Shown here piece after piece: positions 1 to 5,981 of a stretch of DNA of 6,171 nt. This DNA comes from JAHJRJ01 sp037443685 (GTDB lineage Bacteria; Bacteroidota; Ignavibacteria; UBA10030; BY39): positions 1-6,171 of the forward strand of contig JBBINX010000104.1 of NCBI GenBank assembly GCA_037443685.1, in the 5' to 3' direction. Positions within the stretch are counted from its first letter, which is position 1; each line of letters starts with the position of its first letter. Made by a program: the position numbers and the translations under genes. The notes under the pieces are model-generated. The model ran no database searches. It was not told the DNA's origin and saw only the letters and a program-made list of their open reading frames with translations.

Positions 1-1316
1 ATCGCAGCACAGAGAGCACAAATAGTTATAATAATGATTGAGAACCTAATTTGAAGTTTTATCGAAATTGCACGAACTACAAAATAAGCATGTAGCGATG
101 TAGTAATGAGTATTGCTGTTGTTGAAGCTATGGCAGCTCCTATTACCCCGTAGATAGGTATTAATATAATAGCTAATAAAATATTGATTGTTCCTCCCAT
201 CAAGCTGGAAAAAATAAGTTTTTTAATTTCGCCTTTTGAAAACAAATAATCAGCAGTTATGCCGCCACCGATAATTCTGGAAATGATTGTAACACTAACA
301 AATATCTGAAATAGAAAAATGCCACTCAAATATTCATTCGAATAGAGAAACGGAAGTATTGAGTATGCATAAAAACCTACAAAAAACAAAACCGGCGTAA
401 CAACTAAAACCACAAAGCGGATGAGCGATTCGGTATAATTTTTTATCTGTGCAACAGGTTTTGATTCTATTGATGAAAATGCTGCAACCGATACACCGAA
501 GAACCCGATAGTCAGTCCTTGATTTAGAGCTTGTGAAAAAGTAAACGCTACGTCAAAATTTCCTATATCGTGTAAACTTACAGCAAAAAGTCCGAGAAGA
601 ATAATAGCAGTTTGTTTACCAAATGTGAATTCAATCAATGAGTTTAGCCAAAACTTTCCGCCTAAAATTATTTCAGACTTTACAGATACAAACTTTGTTC
701 TTAAAAGAAGTAACTCCCGGAAGATTACTATATAAGCTAAGAGTTGTAAAATAGATGTTGCAGTTATTAAACTGAATATTTGTTTTAGTCCGAGTCCTGA
801 AGAAATTAATAAATAAACTCCTATCAATTCGATGAAACGAGTTGAGACTCCGAGAAAGGAATTTATTTTTGTTTCAAAAAAAGCGACCAATGTTGACGAA
901 AATAGTGAGATTATACTGCGAAGTATGAAATAAAAAAAAATTACGGTGAGATAATCAGAAACATTTGCAGTTACATTCAATTTTTCAGCAACCACTGATC
1001 TGAATGTCAAAAATATAACAGCCACTATGACCGACAATAGAACTCTGAAAAACAGTAAACCTCGAAAAGCGCTTGCTCCCTCGGGAAGCGTTTTATACGA
1101 GCGAGGGAAAGTTGAAGTAATGGAAGTTTCCAGACCAAATGAGGACACGGTCATTAACAAAAATATTATACTTAATAAAGTAGCATAAATACCATTTACT
1201 TCTGCACCGAGTTGACGCGCGATCATAACAGAAAACAAGAAAACTAAAACATACTCAATCGTGCGTCCTATTTGATTCCAGAAAAAACCTGATGCTATGC
1301 GTTTAAATTTTGTCAT
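1..1316 (-). CDS. Polysaccharide flippase (Wzx/MATE-like), C-terminus cut by window edge
   Basis: Translating the minus strand from an ATG at 1316-1314 gives 438 codons with no stop before the window edge, so the C-terminus is missing. The protein is strongly hydrophobic, with about twelve or thirteen membrane segments. It opens with a short basic stretch (MTKFKRIASGFFWNQ), followed by a first helix near residues 19-33 ending in MIARQLG. This N-terminus is typical of polysaccharide-biosynthesis/oligosaccharide flippases, as are the later FLYSNEYLSG segment and the GVIGAAIAS segment. By family, it would move lipid-linked glycan units across the inner membrane for capsule, O-antigen or exopolysaccharide. 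Most relatives are about 430-500 residues, so little is lost. The frame stays open upstream to a stop at 1407-1409, but the only extra start is a TTG at 1331 and no Shine-Dalgarno site is seen, so ATG 1316 is a reasonable choice. The substrate cannot be inferred, and no glycosyltransferase neighbour is visible. Confidence 0.82.
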   Translation of the reverse strand, partial: MTKFKRIASGFFWNQIGRTIEYVLVFLFSVMIARQLGAEVNGIYATLLSIIFLLMTVSSFGLETSITSTFPRSYKTLPEGASAFRGLLFFRVLLSVIVAVIFLTFRSVVAEKLNVTANVSDYLTVIFFYFILRSIISLFSSTLVAFFETKINSFLGVSTRFIELIGVYLLISSGLGLKQIFSLITATSILQLLAYIVIFRELLLLRTKFVSVKSEIILGGKFWLNSLIEFTFGKQTAIILLGLFAVSLHDIGNFDVAFTFSQALNQGLTIGFFGVSVAAFSSIESKPVAQIKNYTESLIRFVVLVVTPVLFFVGFYAYSILPFLYSNEYLSGIFLFQIFVSVTIISRIIGGGITADYLFSKGEIKKLIFSSLMGGTINILLAIILIPIYGVIGAAIASTTAILITTSLHAYFVVRAISIKLQIRFSIIIITICALCAA

Positions 1317-1357
1317 TGGTTGAATATACAAAAATTCAGTGAATGCTGAAAAGTTCT

Positions 1358-1385
1358 TTGAAATTTCAGAAATTTGAGGTATATT
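1358..1385 (+). promoter_or_regulatory. Candidate sigma70-type promoter for tRNA-Ser
   Basis: A TTGAAA hexamer (1358-1363) is separated by 16 bp from TATATT (1380-1385). Transcription would begin near 1391-1393, leaving a roughly 20-nt leader to be removed by RNase P. A second possible -10, TAGAAT at 1401-1406, lies closer to the tRNA but its nearest -35-like element (TTGAGG, 1374-1379) is 21 bp away. The region is AT-rich, so chance matches are possible. Confidence 0.4.
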
Positions 1386-1412
1386 CAGTCTGCAAATTTT
1401 TAGAATTTACAC

Positions 1413-1499
1413 GGAAAGGTGCAAGAGTGGCTTAATTGGCACGCCTGGAAAGCGTGTGTACCTGAAAGGGTACCGAGAGTTCGAATCTCTCCCTTTCCG
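1413..1499 (+). tRNA. tRNA-Ser, anticodon GGA
   Basis: A complete 87-nt class II tRNA folds by eye. The acceptor stem is GGAAAGG (1413-1419) with CCTTTCC (1492-1498). The D stem is CAA/TTG (1422-1424, 1436-1438), with a loop containing GTGG. The anticodon stem CACGC/GCGTG encloses the loop CTGGAAA, placing anticodon GGA at 1447-1449, which reads UCC and UCU serine codons. A long variable arm (1457-1474) has its own stem GTACC/GGTAC, as expected for tRNA-Ser. The T arm is GAGAG-TTCGAAT-CTCTC (1475-1491). The discriminator base is G1499, a serine identity element. No CCA is encoded (GCTC follows), so the CCA end would have to be added by a nucleotidyltransferase. The gene stands alone and converges on the kor operon. 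Confidence 0.97.
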
Positions 1500-1512
1500 C
1501 TCGACTTAGTTT

Positions 1513-1551
1513 CATAAAAATAAAGAAGCCCGATTTAACAAACCGGGCTTC
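1513..1551 (-). terminator. Rho-independent terminator of the kor operon
   Basis: Read on the minus strand, an 8-bp perfect stem GAAGCCCG/CGGGCTTC (1551-1544 with 1532-1525) encloses an 11-nt loop. It is followed at once by the U-rich tract TTTATTTTTAT (1524-1514). It begins about 28 nt after the last codon of the gamma-subunit gene, so it fits as the end of that operon. Read on the plus strand, the same hairpin follows the tRNA but has no U tract after it, so strong termination in that direction is not supported. Confidence 0.88.
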
Positions 1552-1578
1552 CTGCACTCAAAACAAATTCATCTTTTA

Positions 1579-2133
1579 TCAATTGCCTTTTTTCTTCAAC
1601 GTTTCTAATCCGTATACGTATCCTTTATCAAAAGCTTTTAAATTCAATTCTTCAGTACCCTTTGGGACTGATGCAATAACTGCTTTACGCATTGCCTCGG
1701 GATCAATCAACTTTGTAACTGCGGTCATAAATCCCATCATCACGATATTGATTACTAATTTTTTCCCAAGGTCTTCAGCAAATCGCATCGCTGGAATCGA
1801 ATAATGAACAACATCTGTCCTTAGATTATGCGGTGTTACTAACTCTTCTTCGGTAATTAATATTCCACCAACGGCTAATTCATGAGAAAATTTTGTGTAA
1901 GCTTCTTGAGACATAAGGACTAATATTCGGGGTGTTGTAACATAAGGATATGCGATTGCTTCTCTATCGACAATTACTTGAGCGCTGCAAGCACTACCGC
2001 GAGCCTCAGGCCCGAATGCCTGAATCATAGTAGAATATTTATTGTCGTAAATAGCAGCAGCCCTACCAATTATATAGCCGCTAAGAATTACGCCCTGTCC
2101 ACCAAAACCGCCAATTTTTATTTCTGTTCTCAT
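1579..2133 (-). CDS. korC: 2-oxoacid:ferredoxin oxidoreductase, gamma subunit
   Basis: This is the gamma (catalytic-domain) subunit of a four-subunit 2-oxoacid:ferredoxin oxidoreductase, 184 residues from the chosen start, the usual size. The N-terminal glycine-rich motif GGFGGQG (residues 8-14) and the FGPEARGSACSA segment (40-51) are hallmarks of the POR/KOR gamma family (PF01558). With the alpha and beta subunits it forms the cytoplasmic enzyme that cleaves a 2-oxoacid to acyl-CoA, CO2 and reduced ferredoxin. It is the last gene of the operon, and the terminator follows about 28 nt on. Start choice: the longest frame begins at a TTG (2148-2146) overlapping the beta stop codon. However, AAGGAG (2145-2140) sits inside that extension, 6 nt before ATG 2133-2131 and only 3 nt before ATG 2136-2134. 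I therefore take 2133, with 2136 as the near alternative. Whether the substrate is 2-oxoglutarate or another 2-oxoacid is not decided by this subunit. Confidence 0.93.
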   Translation of the reverse strand: MRTEIKIGGFGGQGVILSGYIIGRAAAIYDNKYSTMIQAFGPEARGSACSAQVIVDREAIAYPYVTTPRILVLMSQEAYTKFSHELAVGGILITEEELVTPHNLRTDVVHYSIPAMRFAEDLGKKLVINIVMMGFMTAVTKLIDPEAMRKAVIASVPKGTEELNLKAFDKGYVYGLETLKKKGN

Positions 2134-2139
2134 CATATT

Positions 2140-2145
2140 CTCCTT
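2140..2145 (-). promoter_or_regulatory. Ribosome binding site that decides the gamma-subunit start
   Basis: AAGGAG on the minus strand begins on the last base of the beta-subunit TGA stop (2147-2145) and lies 6 nt before ATG 2133-2131. This argues against the upstream TTG at 2148 as the start and suggests reinitiation by ribosomes finishing the beta subunit. Confidence 0.75.
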
Positions 2146-3020
2146 CAACCTTTGTATGGTGTATATTTATCGCCGAACTTTTTTTGATAATGCTCGTTCA
2201 TCAATGTAAGATAATCGGGACGTTCTTTGTCCACAAATTTACCGACGACAATCTTACCTTGGAAATCTAAAGTTGCAGTCTTCGTATCTATATTGTGGTG
2301 AATTTCGCTGTGCTCCTTATAGAACACCATCTGGTCTAATCCGTCGCCTAATTTATTTCTGCGACTGTAAAGTGTTGGGCAAGGGGCTAAAACTTCGATG
2401 AAGGAGAATCCTTTTTTTGCCAAAGCTTCTTTAATGGCTTTCGTTAAATGACGAACGTGATAAGCAGTCCAACGTGCTACATACACAGCGCCACACGATT
2501 CAGCAAGATATGGTAAATTAAAAGGCTGCTCAAAATTTCCGTGAGGAGCAGTTGTAGCAGTAGCAGAAATTGGTGTCGTGGGGGCAACCTGCCCGCCTGT
2601 CATTCCATAAATAAAATTATTCACACAAATTACAGTCATATCCAAATTGCGCCGCGCTGCGTGTATAAAATGATTCCCACCGATAGCAGTCAAATCGCCG
2701 TCACCGCTGTATACCACGACTTTCAATTCTGGATTTGCTAATTTCAAGCCTGTGGCGAAGGGTATCGGCCTGCCGTGAGTAGTATGGAAAGAATCTAAAT
2801 TCAGATAACCGGCAACCCTACCCGTGCATCCGATACCTGAAACGATTGCAACTTTATCCAAATCTAAACCACTAGTTTCTAATGCCCGTCCAAAACAATT
2901 TACTGTGGTTCCAATTCCACAACTCGGACACCAGATATGCGGCATCCTATCCATTCTTAAGAATGATTCAACCGGATTAAGCGGCATAGCTTCTTCTACA
3001 TCAAACATCTGTTCTTCCAT
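2145..3020 (-). CDS. korB: 2-oxoacid:ferredoxin oxidoreductase, beta subunit (thiamine-diphosphate binding)
   Basis: This 291-residue protein is the thiamine-diphosphate and iron-sulfur subunit. The four cysteines that bind the proximal [4Fe-4S] cluster in this family are all present: C31 and C34 in WCPSCG, C65 in SGIGCTG, and C213 in LAPCPT. The thiamine-diphosphate/Mg2+ motif runs from SGDGD (105-109) to about NNFIYGMTGGQ (134-144), matching the GDG...NN signature. HGR (82-84) and the following segment are also typical. By family it decarboxylates the 2-oxoacid and passes electrons through its cluster to ferredoxin. ATG 3020 is preceded by AAAGGTGA (3032-3025), which overlaps the alpha stop codon; the genes are 11 nt apart. 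The TGA stop (2147-2145) abuts the gamma-subunit ribosome site. Pyruvate- or branched-chain-specific relatives share this architecture. The strong resemblance of the whole cluster to KorABCD makes 2-oxoglutarate the leading but unproven substrate. Confidence 0.95.
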   Translation of the reverse strand: MEEQMFDVEEAMPLNPVESFLRMDRMPHIWCPSCGIGTTVNCFGRALETSGLDLDKVAIVSGIGCTGRVAGYLNLDSFHTTHGRPIPFATGLKLANPELKVVVYSGDGDLTAIGGNHFIHAARRNLDMTVICVNNFIYGMTGGQVAPTTPISATATTAPHGNFEQPFNLPYLAESCGAVYVARWTAYHVRHLTKAIKEALAKKGFSFIEVLAPCPTLYSRRNKLGDGLDQMVFYKEHSEIHHNIDTKTATLDFQGKIVVGKFVDKERPDYLTLMNEHYQKKFGDKYTPYKG

Positions 3021-3031
3021 CTATTCACCTT

Positions 3032-4195
3032 TCATCCACCGAGGTGGGTATTTTTTATTGCGTTATAAATTTCTTGAGGATTATGAACTGTTCCACCCGG
3101 ATGCGGAACAAGTGTAACAGGCACTTTACCATAAACATTACGCTCGACTTCGTAAAAAATCTGACCTAAATTAAGTTCGGGCACGACTAAAGCTTTTACT
3201 TTATTGGCTAACTCTTGGATTCTCTTTTCAGGAAAGGGCCATGCAACAATTAACCTGAAGTGTCCAACTTTTATTCCTTCTTTGCGTGCTTGTTCGATTG
3301 CAGGAATTGCAACTCGCGAAGTAATGCCGTACGAAACAACTACAACATCGGCACCTTCAACTTGGTCTTCTTTATATTCAATAATTTTATCAGCGTTCAA
3401 TTTAATTTTATTAACGAGCCGGGGTATCAACTTGGCTTGAGCTGTTGGCGACATGTGCGGATAACCTTTTTCGTCGTGCGTTAAACCAGTTACGTGAATT
3501 CTATACCCGTCGCCAGCTTTTACCATCGGCGGAACTAAATCAGCGTCCGGTTTAAACAAAAGGAAATCTTCTTTGCGACCGTCATAAAATCTTCGTGGAA
3601 CTACATCAATTTCTTCGGCGGGAGGAATAATTACCCGTTCGGTCATATGTCCGACGCATTCATCCATCATTAATAATACGGGAACGCGATATTGTTCTGC
3701 AAGATTGAATGCTTTAATTGTTAAATCGTAACATTCCTGAGGCGAATTCGGAGAGAGAGCAATGATTGCGTAATCGCCGTGCGAACCCCATCGTGCTTGC
3801 ATCATATCGCCTTGGGCAGGTTGAGTCGGTAATCCGGTTGATGGACCGGCACGTTGAACATCAACGAATACGCAGGGCGTTTCAGTCATAGCTGCCAAAC
3901 CGATGTGTTCCATCATCAGCGAAAAACCGGGACCCGATGTAACAGTCATTACTTTTTTTCCGCCCCACGCACCTCCTAAAATTGCAATGGACGATGCTAT
4001 CTCGTCTTCCATTTGTATGAATACACCACCAACCAACGGAAAACGTTCGGCAATTCTTTCGACAACTTCGGTCGACGGTGTAATCGGATATCCGGCAACG
4101 AAACGGCAACCGGCTGAAATTGCCCCCTCGCTGCAAGCGTGGTCGCCATCGAGGAAATGTGAACCCGTTAATACGCCTTTTGGATCTGCTTTCAC
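3032..4195 (-). CDS. korA: 2-oxoacid:ferredoxin oxidoreductase, alpha subunit
   Basis: This 387-residue subunit carries the pyrimidine-binding half of the thiamine-diphosphate site and the CoA-side domain of the enzyme. Visible family motifs are GYPITPSTE (35-43), the acidic QMEDE (61-65) with the glutamate that activates the cofactor, TSGPGFSLM (86-94), and QRAGPSTGLPT (114-124) followed by QGD (128-130). Domain II, the transketolase C-terminal-like part, covers roughly residues 275-385. These features match the stand-alone KorA type of 2-oxoglutarate:ferredoxin oxidoreductase, in which the gamma domain is a separate gene, as here. Translation starts at a GTG (4195-4193), with AAAGGAG 6 nt before it (4208-4202) that overlaps the stop codon of the ferredoxin gene upstream, so the two are probably translationally coupled. 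Substrate preference (2-oxoglutarate versus branched-chain or aryl 2-oxoacids) cannot be read from these motifs with certainty. Confidence 0.95.
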   Translation of the reverse strand: MKADPKGVLTGSHFLDGDHACSEGAISAGCRFVAGYPITPSTEVVERIAERFPLVGGVFIQMEDEIASSIAILGGAWGGKKVMTVTSGPGFSLMMEHIGLAAMTETPCVFVDVQRAGPSTGLPTQPAQGDMMQARWGSHGDYAIIALSPNSPQECYDLTIKAFNLAEQYRVPVLLMMDECVGHMTERVIIPPAEEIDVVPRRFYDGRKEDFLLFKPDADLVPPMVKAGDGYRIHVTGLTHDEKGYPHMSPTAQAKLIPRLVNKIKLNADKIIEYKEDQVEGADVVVVSYGITSRVAIPAIEQARKEGIKVGHFRLIVAWPFPEKRIQELANKVKALVVPELNLGQIFYEVERNVYGKVPVTLVPHPGGTVHNPQEIYNAIKNTHLGG

Positions 4196-4206
4196 AAAAA
4201 TCTCCT

Positions 4207-4452
4207 TTATTTATTTTTCTTTATTCTGAAACCGTAAATTGAAAAATCGGGACATAAAAGCCCGCACATATCGCATCCGTTGCATAAATCTTTTGAAATA
4301 AGAACGGGGGGATGGTACCCTTTCGAGTTATATTGGTCTGAAAGCTTCAGGGCATTAGTCGGACAGAATTCGACACAAAATCCGCAGCCCTTACAGCGTT
4401 CGACTGTAATTACCACATTGCCTTGAGCTTTCTTTTCTACAGTTGTTGTCAT
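4207..4452 (-). CDS. korD: 2x[4Fe-4S] ferredoxin-type delta subunit of the oxidoreductase
   Basis: This small 81-residue protein has two classical cluster motifs. The first is C20-x2-C23-x2-C26-x3-C30-P and the second is C57-x2-C60-x2-C63-x3-C67-P, so it should bind two [4Fe-4S] clusters. Between them is a short linker (about residues 31-56), as in the delta subunits of KOR/VOR enzymes. It is the first gene of the operon and is separated from the alpha gene by 11 nt. It most likely hands electrons from the beta-subunit cluster to a soluble ferredoxin. The ATG (4452-4450) is preceded by AAAGGA with 6-nt spacing (4464-4459). The N-terminal dozen residues (MTTTVEKKAQGN) are polar and variable. 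A free ferredoxin is possible, but position and length favour a subunit. Confidence 0.92.
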   Translation of the reverse strand: MTTTVEKKAQGNVVITVERCKGCGFCVEFCPTNALKLSDQYNSKGYHPPVLISKDLCNGCDMCGLLCPDFSIYGFRIKKNK

Positions 4453-4572
4453 TTTTTATCCTTTTAAAATTTGCAATAATAATGGGAAACATTTCTTTAA
4501 ATGGTTCGGTAAAAAAAGCGGTATTAATATACTAAAATATTTTTTCAAATCCTCAAAGTTAGAAATATTTTC

Positions 4573-4601
4573 TTACACCGATTATTTTTGGAATCTGTCA
4601 A
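4573..4601 (-). promoter_or_regulatory. Candidate sigma70-type promoter of the kor operon
   Basis: On the minus strand a consensus TTGACA (4601-4596) is followed after 18 bp by TGTAAG (4577-4572), a four-of-six match to the -10 consensus. Transcription would start near 4565, giving a leader of about 110 nt before the ferredoxin start at 4452. The perfect -35 is the stronger part of the evidence; the -10 is only moderate and the region is AT-rich. The -35 falls inside the spacer of the opposing promoter. Confidence 0.45.
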
Positions 4602-4616
4602 ATTTTTAGTTATAAT
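4588..4616 (+). promoter_or_regulatory. Candidate sigma70-type promoter of the nfeD-slipin operon
   Basis: TTGGAA (4588-4593) and a perfect TATAAT (4611-4616) are separated by an ideal 17 bp. A start near 4622-4624 leaves only about 18-20 nt before the nfeD ATG at 4642. The element matches the general sigma70 consensus rather than the Bacteroides-type TTTG/TAnnTTTG promoter. Confidence 0.6.
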
Positions 4617-4641
4617 TTAATAGAATAAACAAAAAAGACTT

Positions 4642-5964
4642 ATGGAGAAAAATATTAAAATATCCGTTCTTAGCCTTGGTCTTGTATTATTTTTATCGGG
4701 CTTATTTATCACAAAAATTCAATCTGAACAACCACAATCGGAGAACCGTGTGTTTGTAATAAACGTCGATGGTTCAATCAATCCTTCCAGCGCCGAGTAC
4801 ATCAGTTCGGGCATTAAGAAAGCTAAAGAAAAAAATGCTGAATGTTTAATCATCAAACTAAACACACCGGGGGGACTGTTAAAATCGACACGAATTATTG
4901 TTACCGATCTCCTGAACTCTCCTGTCCCGGTAATTGTGTATGTATCACCTTCAGGATCTCAAGCGGCTTCGGCGGGAGTATTTGTAACACTCGCGGCACA
5001 CATTGCAGTGATGGCACCCGGAACGAACATCGGCGCAGCGCATCCGGTCGCGCTTCAAGGTCAGCAGGATTCAATTATGAATGAGAAAGCTACAAACGAT
5101 GCGGCTGCCTTCATCAAAACAATCAGCGAAAAGCGAGCGAGGAATGTCAAGTGGGCTGAAGATGCTGTCCGTAAAAGTTTTTCCATCACCGAAACCGAAG
5201 CTCTCAATCTAAAAGTAATCGATACGATAGCGACCACGATTAACGAATTGCTCGAACAAGTAAGCGGTAAAGAAGTTGATGTTCAGGGCGGCAAAAAAAT
5301 ACTCAACACTAAAAATGCAGAAATTGTAAACATTGAAATGAATTTTCAGCAAGAATTTTTGAATTTATTGAGCGACCCGAACATCGCTTACATACTGTTG
5401 ATGATTGGGATGTATGGAATAATGTTCGAGCTATATAATCCAGGCTCAATTTTTCCCGGAGTTGTTGGTGTGATTTGCTTGGTATTGGCTTTTTATTCGT
5501 TACACACTTTGCCAATCAACTATGCGGGATTAGCTTTGATTATTTTTGCAATCATTTTATTTATATTGGAGATCAAAATAGTGAGCCATGGACTTTTAAC
5601 GATCGGTGGCGTAATCTCTTTAGTCCTTGGTTCAATAATGTTAATAGATACGGAGTCAACATTGGAAGTAATAGAAATATCCTGGCAAGTAATATTAGTA
5701 GCTGTTGTACTGACTACAGCATTCTTTGTGTTTGCAATAAGTTTAGGCATCAAAGCCCAAATGCGAAAACCGACTACAGGCGTGGAAGGACTCGTTGGTG
5801 AAATGGGCGAAGCACTAACCGACCTCAATCCAGAAGGGCAAGTTCTGGTTCACGGAGAGTATTGGAATGCCGAAAGTTTGGATGGACTAATAACCAAAGG
5901 CACAAAAGTAAAAGTTGTTGAAATAAAATATCTCACCATTAAAGTGCGTAAATTACAAAACTAA
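4642..5964 (+). CDS. nfeD: NfeD-family membrane serine protease (ClpP-class)
   Basis: This 440-residue protein is a full-length (long-form) NfeD. An N-terminal hydrophobic segment (about 6-24) acts as a signal or anchor. A ClpP/crotonase-like protease domain follows (about 36-230) with LNTPGG (73-78), AASAG carrying the likely nucleophile S110, and MAPGTNIGAAHPV (124-136). K149 in MNEK is a plausible general base; related archaeal enzymes use a Ser-Lys dyad. Four or five membrane helices lie between about 246 and 371, and a C-terminal NfeD OB-fold domain spans about 378-440. Family members cleave hydrophobic segments of partner proteins such as stomatin and are linked to membrane quality control. 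The slipin gene 17 nt downstream is the expected partner, which supports the call. The ATG at 4642 has no clear Shine-Dalgarno site (AAAAAAGACTT precedes it). A later start would cut into the N-terminal hydrophobic segment. Confidence 0.93.
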   Translation: MEKNIKISVLSLGLVLFLSGLFITKIQSEQPQSENRVFVINVDGSINPSSAEYISSGIKKAKEKNAECLIIKLNTPGGLLKSTRIIVTDLLNSPVPVIVYVSPSGSQAASAGVFVTLAAHIAVMAPGTNIGAAHPVALQGQQDSIMNEKATNDAAAFIKTISEKRARNVKWAEDAVRKSFSITETEALNLKVIDTIATTINELLEQVSGKEVDVQGGKKILNTKNAEIVNIEMNFQQEFLNLLSDPNIAYILLMIGMYGIMFELYNPGSIFPGVVGVICLVLAFYSLHTLPINYAGLALIIFAIILFILEIKIVSHGLLTIGGVISLVLGSIMLIDTESTLEVIEISWQVILVAVVLTTAFFVFAISLGIKAQMRKPTTGVEGLVGEMGEALTDLNPEGQVLVHGEYWNAESLDGLITKGTKVKVVEIKYLTIKVRKLQN

Positions 5965-5981
5965 ACAGAAAGGATTTTAAA

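Noticed and set aside
1323..1328. TATATT on the minus strand as the flippase -10 box
   Set aside because: No reasonable -35 hexamer lies 16-18 bp upstream, and transcription would start at or on the start codon.
1317..1331. Upstream TTG start for the flippase at 1331
   Set aside because: It would add only five residues with no ribosome site before it. The first ATG at 1316 already gives the usual family N-terminus.
1413..1499. tRNA-Ser as an attachment site for a genomic island carrying the flippase
   Set aside because: Integration usually targets the tRNA 3' end, but the flippase lies on the 5' side. No integrase or repeat of the tRNA 3' end is visible in the window.
3882..4136. An 84-codon minus-strand open frame inside the alpha-subunit gene
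   Set aside because: It is a shadow of the alpha gene in another frame. Its translation is cysteine- and arginine-rich without any recognisable domain, while the alpha frame carries clear family motifs.
4535..4571. Direct repeat AAATATTTT at 4535-4543 and 4563-4571 as a possible operator
   Set aside because: The repeat is short, made only of A and T, and sits in very AT-rich DNA, so chance is an adequate explanation. Its 28-bp spacing is not a whole number of helical turns that would add support.
5475..5828. Open frames of about 100 codons on both strands inside the 3' half of nfeD
   Set aside because: They lie fully within the membrane-helix region of nfeD, have no ribosome sites or domains, and are explained by the strong nfeD frame.
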